Assembly: GCA_035578175.1 (NCBI GenBank)
Contig: JAQMRL010000016.1
Coordinates: 118,501-182,500 of the forward strand
DNA length: 64,000 bases
From: Catonia carolina
Taxonomy: Eukaryota > Arthropoda > Insecta > Hemiptera > Achilidae
Direction: 5' to 3'
Made by a program: the position numbers and the translations under genes. The notes under the pieces were generated by a model, which did not search any database, was not told where the DNA came from, and saw only the letters and a list, made by a program, of their open reading frames with translations. This document shows positions 21,530 through 33,676 of the stretch, piece after piece (within the stretch, counting starts at the first letter, position 1; every line of letters begins with the position of its first letter).

Positions 21530-22908
21530 TCTGATGTGAAACACTCACACAACTTTCTCTTGCCAATGAAAATAATTAACAATAAACCTAACATTAGTAA
21601 TACAACATTAGAAATAAACAAAAAACTAACCTCAATAAACATAACCTTATTTTAATCATATATGAAAGACGCAAAATGAAAATCTACCTCAGTTTGTCTT
21701 AAAAATACGGAAAATCACTCTTTCACGCTAAACTAGGCTCTGTAACGAAAAAATGCTCAAATAAAAGTTGTAGATCCTTTAATTTCTTATAAATTTTATT
21801 ATACGGAAGTGAAACGTGGGTGATAGGGGCTGTAGAACGGAAGAGGATAGAAGCTTTTGAAATGTGGTGTTTAGGAAAATGTTAAAGATTAGGTGGGTGG
21901 ACAAAATAAGTAATTTAGAGGTTCTTAGGCGAGTGGATGAAAAAAGAAGTATATGGAAGCATCTTACCAAAAGAAGGGATAGGCTAGTGGGGCATATCTA
22001 AGACATCCAGGTATTGGGCTATCAATAATGGAGGGTAACATTGAGGGAGTAAATTGTAGAGGGAGGCAAAGATTAGAATATATAAAGCAAATTACAAAAG
22101 ATGTAGGGGTGTTACAGGTATGTAGATATGAAACGACTTGCGCAAGATAGAACAGGTTGGAGAACTGCATCAAACCAGTCGAGAGACTGATGACAAAAAA
22201 AAAATTTTATTATATACATTGTTGTCGTAAAATGCATAGGCCTACAAATGATGAAATCTTTAAAAAATCGATTTTTTACACATTTTCGTGAGAAAAACAG
22301 AAAATCGCTAATTACCGCTAAACTAAGCGTTATACAAAAAAAAATATTTTAAATAAAAGTTGTAGAATTTTATTTTCTCTACATATGTTATTTTAAAAAA
22401 TTTTGCGTTATAATACATATTAAAGCCGTAATCTTAAAAAAACACTTTTTTTACGTAAAAACAGCCTCACCAAGAATTTCAGCAAACATGGCACCTACCC
22501 TATCTTGTAGAGAATATAAAATTGAGTAAACCAGGCGATTTTTAAAAAAATCGTAGGACCAGTTTTTGAGAAAATCGCAAAAAAGTGAAAAATTACACGA
22601 ATAAACTACTATTTCCGGTTGACCGATTTTGATGAAAATGTTCGTGTCGGGTCCAGTAGTGGTATGCAACTTAAGTTTCAAGTTTCAAGCTCGTACGATG
22701 TTCCGTTCTTGAGATATTTTGTTACACACGCACACACACACACACACAGAGAGAGAGAAACACACACACACAAGACCAATCGCTAAAAACATGTTTTTTG
22801 GGTTCAGGGGGTCTGAAAACGTGTAGATCTGGTGAAAACTCGATTTTGAAAAATCGACATGAAAACAATACTTTTCTTCCTATATATTCATATAGGCAAG
22901 AGAAAGTA
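21530..22908 (-). mobile_element. HEL copy split by a LINE fragment
   Basis: Reverse copy with both ends. It is interrupted at 21804-22203 by a retrotransposed LINE end. Near the 5' side the CA tract contains GA units (22745-22765). Confidence 0.85.
21804..22203 (+). pseudogene. LINE RT C-terminal fragment with poly(A), nested
   Basis: The plus strand encodes GSETWVIGAVERKRIEAFEM and, in another frame after a frameshift, KIRWVDKISNLEVLRRVDE. This is the familiar end of RTE-like endonuclease-reverse transcriptases. Further frame breaks and a stop follow. It ends GACTGATGAC plus an A-run. ATTTTATTATA flanks it at 21793-21803 and 22204-22214, a clear retrotransposition duplication. Confidence 0.8.
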
Positions 22909-22912
22909 AAAA

Positions 22913-22958
22913 TCTGATGTGAAACACTCACACAACTTCTCTTGCCAATGCAAATAAC
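22913..22958 (-). mobile_element. HEL 3' end fragment, tandem junction
   Basis: A second HEL 3' terminus (TCTGATGTGAAACACTCACAC and inner repeat) begins four A residues after the 5' tip of the preceding copy. It is cut after about 46 bp. Confidence 0.75.
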
Positions 22959-23223
22959 ACTGGTCTGCATCAAAAATTCCCCTTGAACTTTAATAGGTGA
23001 TCATATGTATTTTGACCCCTGAATCCGAATCTGACCTCCGTTTTTGGTCAATCACCCACCATTTTTAGGGGCGGGCCACTCCCCCTTATTTGGGAAATTT
23101 CAACTTTTTATCAGTCTGGTGTAACTATGATATGAAATTGTGCAGTTGTATCGCGTTTTTTATGGTTGTTCAAGGCCTACCTAACACTGAAAGAGTAGAA
23201 TAAGAGAGAATTGATGTTTTGAT
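22959..23223. other. Spacer
   Basis: No coding signal. It begins ACTGGTCTGCATC; CCAGT occurs at 24603-24607, so a lost TIR pair is possible but weak. Confidence 0.3.
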
Positions 23224-23377
23224 ACATTTGACGTACATTTTATTTTTACTCTCTCTTGCCTATATGAATATATAGGAAGAAAAGTATTGTTTTCATGTCG
23301 ATTTTAATAAATCGAGTTTTCACCGGATCTATACGTTTCAGACCCCCTGAACCCACATAAAAATGTTTTTAGCGATT

Positions 23378-23418
<41 letters not shown>

Positions 23419-24530
23419 TGTGTTCAAAATATCTCAAGAACGGAACATCGCACGAACTTGAAACTTGATACTTAAAATACATACCACTACCGAACCCGAC
23501 ACGAACATTTTCATCAAAATCGGTCAACCGGAGAGTAGTAGTTTATTCGTTTAATATTTCACTTTTTTGCAATTTTCTCCAAAACTGGTCCTACGATTTT
23601 TTTAAAAATCGCCTCATTTACTAAACTTTTTATTCTCTACAAGATAGGGTAGGCGCCATGTTTGCTGAAATTCTGGATAAGGCTGTTTTTACGTAAAAAC
23701 ATTTTCTTTTTAAGATTGCGGCTTTAATATGCATTTTAGCGCAAAAATGTATATAATAAAAGTTGTAGAAAATATAAAATTCTACAACTTTTATTTCAAA
23801 CTTTTTTTTTTAAACGCTTAGTTTAGCGGTAATTAGCGATTTTCTGTTTTTTTTTTCTCACGAAAACGTGTGAAAAATTGATTATTTTAAGATTTCGGCC
23901 TTAGAATGCATTTTACGACAAAAGTGTATTTAATCAAATTTATACGAAATTAAAAGATCTACAACTTTTATTGAAACCGTTTTTCTCTACAGAGCCTAGT
24001 TTAGCGTGAAAGAGTGATTTTCCGTATTTTGAAGCTAAACAGGTCGATTTTCATTTTCCGTCTTTCACTGATGATTAAAATAAGGTTATGTTTTTAGAGG
24101 TTAGTTTTTTGTTTATTTCTAATGTTTTATTACTAATGTTAGGTTATATTGTTAATCATTTGCATTGGCAAGAGAAAGTTGTGTGAGTGTTTCACACCAG
24201 ATTTTTTTTTTGAAACAGGAAATTACAATAATTAGTTGTATAAAAGATAGAGAAGTGGAATATGTGGTGAAATAGTGCTAATTTTAAGGGCTATTTGGCT
24301 AATATTTTACAATTATATAGTTTAGCAAATGTGTAAGGACAAACCCCAATAATGTGAAAAGTAGCGGCGTCCTAACACATTTGCTAAGCTATATAATTGT
24401 AAAATATTAGCCAAATAGCCCTTAAAATTAGCACTATTTCACCACATATTCCACTTCTCTATCTTTTATACAACTAATTATTGTAATTTCCTGTTTCAAA
24501 AAAAAGTCAAATGTACGTCAAATTTTAATT
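23224..24530. repeat. Long palindrome, left arm interrupted by HEL
   Basis: The inner arms 24204-24340 and 24369-24505 are near-perfect reverse complements around a 28-base loop. The outer arm resumes at 23224-23241 (ACATTTGACGTACATTTT), matching the complement of 24506-24530. The HEL copy at 23248-24205 therefore entered the left arm in a T-run. Confidence 0.85.
23248..24205 (+). mobile_element. HEL copy, full length, nested in palindrome
   Basis: Complete at both ends, with GT at 23379-23418. The palindrome's intact right arm gives the pre-insertion sequence and shows T-run targeting. Confidence 0.9.
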
Positions 24531-24617
24531 CAAAAATATTATAACTTTCGAATGGCTACACTCAGACTGACGAATTCGGATTTGCAGGAAAGGCACTTTG
24601 GGCCAGTCTCCTTTTTT

Positions 24618-24761
24618 ACTTTCTCTTGCCTATATGAATATAGGAAGGAAAGTATTGTTTTCATGTCGATTTTTCGAAATCGAGTTTTCACCGGATCTAT
24701 ACGTTTTCAGACACCCTGAACCCAAAAAATATGTTTTTAGCGATTGGTCTGTGTGTGTATC

Positions 24762-24792
<31 letters not shown>

Positions 24793-25573
24793 AAACAGAA
24801 TATCTCAAGAACGGAACATCGTACGAACTTGAAACTTGGAACTTAAGTTACGTATCACTACCGGACCCGACATGAACATTTTCATCAAAATCGATCAACC
24901 GGAAGTAGTAGTTTATTCGTATAATTTTTCACTTTTTTGCGATTTTCTCAAAAACTAGTCCTACGATTTTTTTTAAAAACAACTGGTTTACTACATTTTT
25001 AATGCTCTATAATATAGGGTAGGCGCCATGTTTGCTGAAATTCTGCTTGAGGCTGTTTTTACGTAAAAACATTTTATTTTTAAGATTGCGGCTTTAATAT
25101 GCATTTTAGCGCAAAACGTTATATAATAAAAGTTGTAGAAAATGTAAAATTCTACAACTTTTATTTCAATCATATTTTTGTATAACGTTTAGTTTAGCGG
25201 TAATTTGCGATTTTCTGTTTTTTTTCTCACGAAAACGTGAGAAAAATCGATTTTTTTAACATTTCGGTCTTAGTATGGATTTTACGACAAAAGTGTATAT
25301 AATTAAATTTATAGAAAATTAAAAGATCTACAACTTTTGTTTAAAGCATTTTTCTCTACAGAGCCTAGTTTAGCGTGAAAGCGTGATTTTCCGTATTTGT
25401 AAGGCAAACTGAGTTCGATTGTCATTTTGCGTCATTCACTCATGATTAAAATAAGGTTATGTTTTTGAGGTTAGTTTTTGTTTATTTCTAATATTTTATT
25501 AATAATGTTAGGTTTATTATTAATTATTTGCATTGGCAAGAGAAAGTTGTGTGAGTGTTTTACACCAGATTTT
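24618..25573 (+). mobile_element. HEL copy, full length
   Basis: Complete; GT tract at 24748-24790 with a TATC interruption. Confidence 0.9.
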
Positions 25574-26191
25574 TTTTTTAAAACACACATTTCATCTTGG
25601 TCACAGGGTGAATGCATCAATTTTTTAACTCTGCAGATAAAAAATGACCTGCTTTTCTACAGTGTTCGTAATTGTCGCCGTATTATAATTTCAAACAGGA
25701 CAAAATCCAATAATGTGAAAAATAGCGTTGTCCTTAAACTTTTGACAGACACTGTACTCAAAAGGCAATCTCGTGACCTCAGTATCTATAAGAAATAAAA
25801 TTTGCATGGATACCATATCTAGTTCTGTTATTAGAAAACTTTTTACAATTTTCTCCTTGAAATTGATTAGCTGTTGTAATATGACAACCATTGTAAACTG
25901 GGTCATTGTAAAAATGATTTTACAATTTTTTTTAATATTTATATTTTTGTTAGTATGAAAATGGTGTGATGATTGGGATTGTTGGTGTCAGTTATACGAA
26001 AGTTTAACAACTTTAAAGTTGGATTTCGATTTAAAACTTTTATATAAAGTTAAAAAATAAAATCTGTTGAAGACAGACTCTCGGTACGGATAAAGAACTT
26101 TGAATGAAGTGAAGTTATAAAAGCACTGCTCCAGTACCACGTTTCTTCAGATTTCAATTACTTATTTGCATTTGATTTTTGTTCCTTTTTT
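25574..26191. other. Spacer with a palindrome-loop relative
   Basis: Contains AATAATGTGAAAAATAGCG within 25697-25736, flanked by AGGAC and GTCCTT. It closely resembles the loop and inner stem of the palindrome at 24335-24374. Otherwise no coding signal is recognised; a 106-residue open frame overlapping from HEL is not convincing. Confidence 0.45.
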
Positions 26192-26369
26192 TACTTTCTC
26201 TTGCCTATATGAATATATACGAATGAAAGTATTATTTTCATGTCGATTTTAACAAATACACTCTTCACCCGAGTATACACGTAAACAGACCCCCTGAACC
26301 CAAAAAACATGTTTTTACCGATTGGTCTCTGTGTGTGTGTGTGTGTGTGCGCGCGCGCGCGCGCGTGTG

Positions 26370-26405
<36 letters not shown>

Positions 26406-27950
26406 AAAATATCTCAAGAACGGAACATCGTACGAACTTGAAACTTGAAACTTAAGTTACTTACTAACCTACTACCGAACCCGACACAAACATTTTCATC
26501 AAAATCGATCAACCAGTTTTCACGGATATACACGTATTCAGATCCCTTGAACCCATAAAATATGTTTTTAGCGATTGGTCTGTGTCTCTGTGTGTTTATA
26601 CAAAATATCTCAAGAACGAAACATCGTACGAACTTGAAACTTGAAACTTAAGTTACATACCACTACCGGACCCGACACGAATATTTTCATCAAAATCGGT
26701 CAACCAGAAGTAGTAGTTTATTCGTGTATTTTTTCATTTTTTGCGATTTTCTTAAAAACTGGTCTTACGATTTTTTTTAAAATCGCCTTATTTGCTTAAT
26801 TTTTTATGCTCTACAAGATAGGATAGGCGCCATGTCTGTTGAAATTCTTGGTGAGGCTGTTTTCACGTAAAAAAATTGTTTTTTTAAGATTGCGGGTTTC
26901 TTGTGTATTTTACCGCAAAAACGTATATAATTAAAGTTGTAGAGTATTTAAACTTCTACAATATTAATTTCAAACATTTTTTTGTATAACGCTTAGTTTA
27001 GCGGTAATTAGCAATAATTTTTTTAAGATTGCGGCTTTATTGTGCATTTTACCGCAAAAACGTAATATGCCTAATTAAAGTTGTAGGTGTGGGCTACTGC
27101 CCATGACGGACAGGTGGAGTGTCAAATTATTTACACTCAATCTGTTCGTTGCAGGGCTAAAATAAATAGTTCTGTTTCTTATCACAGGGTCACCCAATTA
27201 AATGACTGAATCATTTAAGAACCGAAGAGGTAGAGGTGTACTGTGACACTAATCACAGTTATCTCTTCTCAAAGTAATGGATTTCATTATACAGTTGGAC
27301 CCTGTTGGTGAATGAAGTGAAAGTATCATTTACAGAGTGGAAAATATGTGCTTTTCAGAGGGCCCGGCATGCTGATAAGCGTACTTTTCCATTGAGTGAG
27401 TTGTGGCAATGGTAAACCACCTCACTCCTCGATTTACTTAGTAAAACCTCTACACGTTCAAACCAGCCTACAGGCTGATCACCTAAACAACAACAACAAA
27501 GTTGTAGGGTATTTAAAATCCTACAACTTCTATTTTAAACTTTTTTTTTGTATAACGCTTATTTTAGCGCTAATTAGCAATTTTTCTGTTTTTTCTCACG
27601 AAAACGTGTGAAAAATCGTTTTTTTTTTGAGATTTCGGCCTTAGTAGTCTATGCATTTTACGACAAAAGTGTATATAATCAAATTTATAGGAAATTAAAA
27701 GTTCTACGACTTTAATTAGAGCATTTGTCTAAACAGAGCCTAGTTTAGCGTGAAAGAGCGATTTTCCGTATTTTTTAGCCAAACTGAGGTCGATTTTCAT
27801 TTTGCGTCATTCACTCATGATTAAAATAAGGTTATGTTTATTGAGGTTAGTTTTTTGTTTATTTCTAATGTTTCGTTACTAATATTAGACTATATTGTTC
27901 ATTATTTGCATTGGAAAGAGAAAGTCGTGTAGGTGTTTCACACCAGATTT
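26192..27950 (+). mobile_element. HEL chimera with internal duplications and a SINE-B
   Basis: The 5' end and a GT/GC tract (26327-26404) run to about 26513. The copy then restarts at TTTTCACGGATATACACG, repeating the GT-adjacent region. A second small internal duplication lies at about 27016-27085. SINE-B is inserted at 27088-27497. The 3' hairpin ends at 27950. Confidence 0.8.
27088..27497 (+). repeat. SINE-B, full length, with 11-bp target duplication
   Basis: AAAGTTGTAGG at 27077-27087 and 27498-27508 flanks it. The tail is (AAC)n. It gives the insertion site inside the HEL hairpin arm. Confidence 0.9.
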
Positions 27951-28062
27951 TTTTTTATATTTTGAAATTAATAATCTAAGATGTTGTATATGCGAGTATA
28001 TTTGGTTATTGTCAATCGTAATATGTGATGTTAGTTGTGTTTTTGCAATTGTATCGAGTAAT
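27951..28062 (+). repeat. Direct repeat X2, left copy
   Basis: About 112 bp (TTTTGAAATTAATAATCTAA and onward, ending TTGTATCGAGTA). It recurs at 29578-29690, bracketing the HEL copy between. Confidence 0.85.
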
Positions 28063-28330
28063 TACTTTCTCTTGCCTATATGAATATATAGGAAGGAAAG
28101 TATTGTTTTCATGTCGATTTTAAAGAAATCTAGTTTTCACCGGATCTACACGTTTTCAGACCCCCTGAACCCACACAAACATGTTTTTAGCGATTGGTCT
28201 GTGTGTGTGTGTGTGAACAAAATATTTCAAGAACGGAACAATGTACGAACTTGAAACTTTAGAACTTAAGCTACATACCACTACCGGACCCGACACAAAC
28301 ATTTTCATCAAAATCGGTCAACCGGAAGTA

Positions 28331-29286
28331 ACGGGTGATTCAGAAAGAGCGCCGGTTTTTAAACGGCTGGTAAATTTTTGTTTATCGGTTGGCAACATTG
28401 TTAGACCTCATTTCTATTTCGGAGAACATTCCGATTGACGATTCAGTTGTAGTTTCTCTTGTTCGCAGTGTAGTACTCTCGCAGTCTGTGTCTAACCATG
28501 GAGAAGTTTACTATTGCACAACGAGTGTTAATCGTCAAAACATTTTACCCAGAGTGGAGAGAGTTATGCGGCTACTGTCAGGCGACTTCGCGGTACTCTA
28601 GGACGTAATGAAGCACCGAATAAATCAACAGTTCGCAGGCTCATGAAAAAGTTTTTTGAGACGGGTTCAACAGTCGACCTTAAAAGTTCTGGACGTCGTC
28701 GTTCTGGCCGAACTGAGCAGAACGTTGCGTTGGTTCGTGACAGTGTGGCTGTTAAGCCCAGCAAAATCAATACGTCGCCGTTCTCAACAATTGGGTTTAC
28801 GATATTCTTCTGTACGGAGAATTCTTCGGTACGATCTCCAATATCACCCGTATAAAATTCAGTTGCTGCACGAGAAACAATGTTGTTGCTCCGTGAACGG
28901 TTCCAGGATCGCATCATTTCTCCTAATTCCGACCATCAATGGCCACCAAGGTCGTGTGACTTGACGCCTTGTGACTTTCATCTTTGGGGTCATCTGAAAT
29001 CATTGGTGTATGCCAATAAACCCCGAAACATCAATGACTTGATGGAGGAAATTCGACGGGTTATCGGGCAAATGGAAGTCGAAACTTGTCGTGCAGTAAT
29101 ATCCAATTTCATGGACAGAGTTGATGCGTGCCAGCGCAGTAGAGGAGGACACATGCATGACATCATTTTTCATACATGAAATCGGAAGGTAAGATGAACT
29201 TGTTGATGTATTTATTTTCAGTTTTTCAATAAAATAAATCTCTTAATTTGATATATCAAAACCGGCGCTCTTTTTGAATCACCCTA
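28331..29286 (+). mobile_element. DD41D-type mariner deletion derivative
   Basis: TIRs CGGGTGATTCAGAAAGAGC and complement, with TA on both sides. It has the same internal deletion junction (CAGTTG-TGCACGAGAAACAATG region) as the copy at 8794-9747. Confidence 0.9.
28498..29179 (+). pseudogene. Mariner transposase pseudogene
   Basis: Starts at the family ATG (28498, MEKFTIAQRV). It shifts frame around 28545-28570 (AGAGTGGAGAGAGTTATG) and again near 28750. The third catalytic region (PPRSCDLTPCDFHLWG) and the C-terminal RSRGGHMHDIIFHT to the stop at 29177-29179 are readable. The first two catalytic aspartates are deleted. Confidence 0.85.
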
Positions 29287-29577
29287 TAGTAGTTTATTCG
29301 TGTAATTTTTCACTTTTTTGTGATTTTCTCTAATACTGGTCCTACGATTTTTTTTAAAACTCGCCCTCTTTACTAAATTTTTCATGCTCTACAAGATAGG
29401 ATAGGCGCCATGTTTGCTAACGAAATCACGGTAAAAAAAATTGTTTTTTTTTTAAGATTACGGCTTAAATATGCATTTTAGCGCAAAAATTTATATAGGC
29501 CTAATAAAAAATGTAGAGAATTAAAAATCCTACAACTTTTATTTCAAATTTTTTTGTGTAACTTTTTTTGTGTAATA

Positions 29578-29690
29578 TTTTTATTATATTTTGAAATTAA
29601 TAATCTAAAATGTTTGTATATGCGAGTATCTTCGCTTATTGACAATATTGTAGTATGATGTTAGTTGTGTTTTTGCAATTGTATCGAGTA
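29578..29690 (+). repeat. Direct repeat X2, right copy
   Basis: Matches 27951-28062. Confidence 0.85.
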
Positions 29691-29835
29691 GCAATTTTTG
29701 TTTGTGATGTTAACATTTGTTTGTGACAATGCTAAATGACATTTTTGTTTATAATTACAATAAAGGAATGTAATGCAATGTAGGTGGTCTCTATTGAAAT
29801 AAATTGGTAGAACAAGTTTTAAGAAGCAAGCATTA

Positions 29836-30296
29836 TACAGAGTGTTTCACGAGTAACCCAACAAACTTCTAAGGTGGTTTCCTCTCATCAAAATAATGAA
29901 AATAGTTTACATAAACATGGGTCCAAAAACGCTTCGTTAGCGAGTTACAACTAGCGAAATATTTCGCCCTAGGTTCAGAACATACACCTAAATAAAGTCA
30001 TCCTAGATGTCTACGAACTCAATTTTATGAGTAGACTAGATTTGATGGATTCTTATGTATTTTGACCCAGAAAATTGAATAAAATAAGTTCCAGAACCAT
30101 ATCTCCAGTAGTTTTTGTAATATCCAATGAAAAACGGACAAATCTGTGCATAAAAATACGTCTTTTTAGGTCCAAAGAATTAATTTAGCAAAACTTGTAG
30201 AGATTTTAATTCTGAAGAGAATGGTGTAAAATACGCCAATAATAAACAAACAGAAAGTTTAAAATATTTATGTTTAATTAAATCAACACATACGAA
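29836..30296. repeat. Foldback-family arm (single)
   Basis: Begins TACAGAGTGTTTCACGAG and contains AGCGAGTTACAACTAGCGAA. It is related to the arms of the foldback elements at 39660 and 56881, but no second arm is present. Confidence 0.6.
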
Positions 30297-30302
30297 AAAA
30301 AA

Positions 30303-31250
30303 TCTGGTGTGAAACACTCACACAACGTTCTCTTGCCAATGCAAATAATTAATAATAAACCTAACATTATTAATAAAATATTAGAAATAAACAAAAACTA
30401 ACCTCAAAAACATAACCTTATTTTAATCATGAGTGAATGACGCAAAATGACAATCGAACTCAGTTTGGCTTAAAAATACGGAAAAATCACGTTTTCACGC
30501 TAAACTAGGCTCTGTAGAGAAAAATTCTCTAAAGAAAAGTTGTAGATCTTTTAATTTTCTATAAATTTAATTATAGACACTTTTGTCGTAAAATCCATAC
30601 TAAGACCGAAATGTTAAAAAAATCAATTTTTCTCACGTTTTCGTGAGAAAAAAAAACAGAAAATCGCAAATTACCGCTAAACTAAACGTTATACAAAAAA
30701 TATGATTGAAATAAAAGTTGTAGAATTTTACATTCTCTACATCTTTTATTATATAACGTTTTGCGCTAAAATGCATATTAAAGCCGCCATCTTAAAAAGA
30801 AAATGTTTTTACGTAAAAACAGCCTCACCCAGAATTTCAGCAAACATGGCGCCTATCCTATATTGTAGAGCATAAAAAATGTAGTAAACTAGGCGATTTC
30901 TAAAAAAATCGTAGGACTAGTTTTTGAGAAAATCGCAAAAAAGTGAAAAATTATACGAATAAACTACTACTTCCGGTTGACCGATTTTGATGAAAATGTT
31001 CGTGTCGGGTCCGGTAGTGATATGTAACTTAAGTTTCAAGTTTCAAGTTCGTACGATGTTCCGTTCTTGAGATATTCTGTTCACACACACAGGCACACAC
31101 ACAGACACACACACAGACCAATCGCTAAAAACATGTTTTTTGGGTTCAGGGGGTCTGAAAACGTATAGATCCGGTGAAAACTCGATTTCGAAAAATCGAC
31201 ATGAAAACAATACTTTCCTTCCTATATATTCATATAGGCAAGAGAAAGTA
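30303..31250 (-). mobile_element. HEL copy, full length
   Basis: Complete in reverse. Only 27 bp separate its 5' tip from the 5' tip of the next copy. Confidence 0.9.
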
Positions 31251-31277
31251 ATAAGAGAGAAAATGCAATATCTTTTT

Positions 31278-32245
31278 ACTTTCTCTTGCCTATATGAATA
31301 TATAGGAAGGAAAGTATTGTTTTCATGTCGATTTTTCGAAATCGAGTTTTCACCGGATCTATACGTTTTCAGACCCCCTGAACCCAAAAAACATGTTTTT
31401 AGCGATTGGTCTGTGTGTGTGTGTGTGTGTGTGTGTCTGTGTGTCAGTGTGTCTGTGTGTGAACAGAATATCTCAAGAACGGAACGTCGTACGAAATTGA
31501 AACTTGAAACTTAAGTTACATACCACTACCGGACGCGACATGAACATTTTCATCAAAATCGGTCAACCGGAAGTAGTAGTTTATTCGTATATTTTTTCAG
31601 TTTTTTGCGATTTTCTCAAAAACTGGTCCTACGATTTTTTTAAAAATCGCCTATTTTACTCAATTTTTTATTCTCTACAAGATAGGGTAGGCGCCATGTT
31701 TGCTGAAATTCTCGGTGAGGCTGTTTTCACGTAAAAACGTTGTTTTTTTAAGATTACGGCTTTAATATAAATTTTAGCGCAAAACGTTATATAATATAAG
31801 TTGTAGAGAATTTAAAAACCTACAACTTTTATTTCAAACATTTTTTTGTATAACGCTTAGTTTAGCGGTAATTTGCGATTTTCTGTTTTTTTTCTCACGA
31901 AAACGTGAGAAAAATCGATTTTTTTAACATTTCGGCCTTAGTATGCATTTTACGACAAAAGTGTATATAATTAAATTTATAGAAAATTAAAAGATCTACA
32001 ACTTTTATTTAAAGCATTTTTCTCTACAGAGCCTAGTTTAGAGCGAAAGAGAGATTTTCCGTATTTCTAAGCCAAACTGAGGTTGATTTTCATTTTGCGT
32101 CATTCACTCATGATTAAAATTAGGTTATGTTTGTTGAGGTTAGTTTTTTGTTTATTTCTTATGTTTTATTACTAATGTTAGGTTTATTGTTAATTATTTG
32201 CACTGGCAAGAGAAAGTTGTGTGAGTGTTTCACACCAGATTTTTA
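31278..32245 (+). mobile_element. HEL copy, full length
   Basis: Complete in forward orientation. With 30303-31250 it forms a head-to-head pair, so the region is a 1.9-kb inverted repeat. Confidence 0.9.
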
Positions 32246-32424
32246 ATTAACGTTCTTCGTAAACACAGAATATTTTAGCCTAATTACTGAATATTTTATT
32301 TCAATATCCATACCTTACAAATGGTGTTTAAAATGATTTCCTTTGTCAACAATGTTTTATAATGTAAATTTTTGTAATTATTTAATTGACTGAATACTGT
32401 ATTCGCAAATAAACCGCAAATAAA
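32246..32424. other. Spacer
   Basis: AT-rich; nothing recognised. Confidence 0.3.
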
Positions 32425-32964
32425 TAGATTAAAATTAGGTTATGTTTTTTGAGGTTAGTTAATAATTATTAAAACATTCCTTCTATATAATATTGCCCGT
32501 ACTGCCCATAACAGACAGGTGGAGTGTCAAATTATTTACACCCAAACTGTTCATTGCAGGGCTGAAATATATAGTTCTGTTTCTTATCACATGGTCAGCC
32601 AATTAAATGACTGAATTATTTAAGAACAGAAGAGGTAGAGGTGTAAACGACACTAATCGGAGTTATCACCTCTGAAAGTAATAAATTTCATTACACAGCC
32701 AGTCCCTGTGGTGAATGAAGTGAAGGTGTCATTTGCTGAGTGGAAAATATGTGCTTTTCAGAGGGCCCGGCATGCTGATAAGCGTATTTTTCCACTCAGT
32801 GAGGAAGGCAATGGTAAACCACCTCACTCCTCATTTGACTTAGTAAAACCTCTACACGTTCAAACCAGCTTTTCGGCTGTTGACCTAAACAACAATATTG
32901 ACACAGGGCAAGAGAAAGTAAGAAATCTGCAACAGGAGTGACATTTACATACTAGAAGACCACA
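32425..32964 (+). mobile_element. HEL variant 3' end, split by SINE-B
   Basis: Contains AGGTTATGTTTTTTGAGG and GGGCAAGAGAAAGT. After the inner repeat it runs into AAGAAATCTGCAACAGG instead of the usual hairpin. This variant end recurs at 33612, 36960, 37590 and 38715 and marks the start of each array unit. Confidence 0.75.
32496..32893 (+). repeat. SINE-B, full length
   Basis: AATATTG at 32489-32495 and 32894-32900 flanks it. Confidence 0.85.
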
Positions 32965-33225
32965 GACCCACCAGGTTGGTCTAGAGGTAAAGTCGTCGCC
33001 AAAATCAGCTGTTTAACAGCTAATTTTTGGAGACGAAGGTTCCTGGTTCAAATCCTAGTAAAGGTAGTTACTTTTATAAGGATTTGAATGCTAGACAGTG
33101 GTTACCGGTCTACTTTGATGGTTGGGGTTCAATTAACCATACTCTATTTGGAATAGTTGGCCTGAGTCTGTACAAGACTACACCTCATTTACACGTCATA
33201 TACATCATCCTCATCTGATTGAGCG
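32965..33225 (+). repeat. SINE-C copy 1 (tRNA-derived), 3'-truncated
   Basis: The head GACCCACCAGGTTGGTCTAG carries an A-box-like TGGTCTAGAGGTAAAG. The B box GGTTCAAATCC lies about 70 bp on. Both are RNA polymerase III promoter elements of tRNA-derived SINEs. Confidence 0.85.
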
Positions 33226-33676
33226 AAAAATTTAGTGAATTTAAAATCCTACTACTTTTATTTCAAACATTTTTTTGTATAACGCTTAGTTTAACGGTAA
33301 TTAGAGATTTTCTGTTTTTTCTCACGAAAACGTGTGAAAGATTCATTTTTTTAAGATTTCGGCCTTAGTAGGCTATGCATTTACTACAAAACTGCATAAT
33401 TATAATCAAATTTATAGAACATTAAAGGATGTATAACTTTTATTTCAAGCATTTTTCTCTACGGAGCCTAGTTTAGCAAGAAGGAGTAATTTTCCGTATT
33501 AAACCAAACTAAGGTTTATTTTAATTTTGCATCATTCACTCGGGAATATAATTAGGTTATGTTTTTTGAGGATAGTTAATAATTATTAAAACATTCCTTC
33601 TTTATAATATTGACACAGGGCAAGAGAAAGTAAGAAATCTCCAACAGGAGTAACATTTACATACTAGAAGACCACA
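33226..33676 (+). mobile_element. HEL 3' half, variant end
   Basis: 5'-truncated. It runs from the TTTAAAATCCTACTACTTT hairpin region to the variant 3' end and the AAGACCACA site. Confidence 0.75.

Larger units (their letters stand above)
28063..29577 (+). mobile_element. HEL copy, 3'-truncated, with nested mariner
   Basis: 5' complete, with a short GT run at 28200-28214. The mariner is inserted at a TA in CCGGAAGTA/GTAGTTTATTC. The copy ends in its mid-body near 29572, where X2 starts again. Confidence 0.8.

Noticed and set aside
22959..24607. One large element with ACTGG...CCAGT ends
   Set aside because: A five-base match is too weak, and the palindrome between explains the region better.
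31140..31734. Recurring peptides such as FRPPEPKKHVFSDWS and [16 protein letters not shown]
   Set aside because: They look conserved because the HEL DNA is conserved; frames are short, appear on both strands and are broken differently in each copy.
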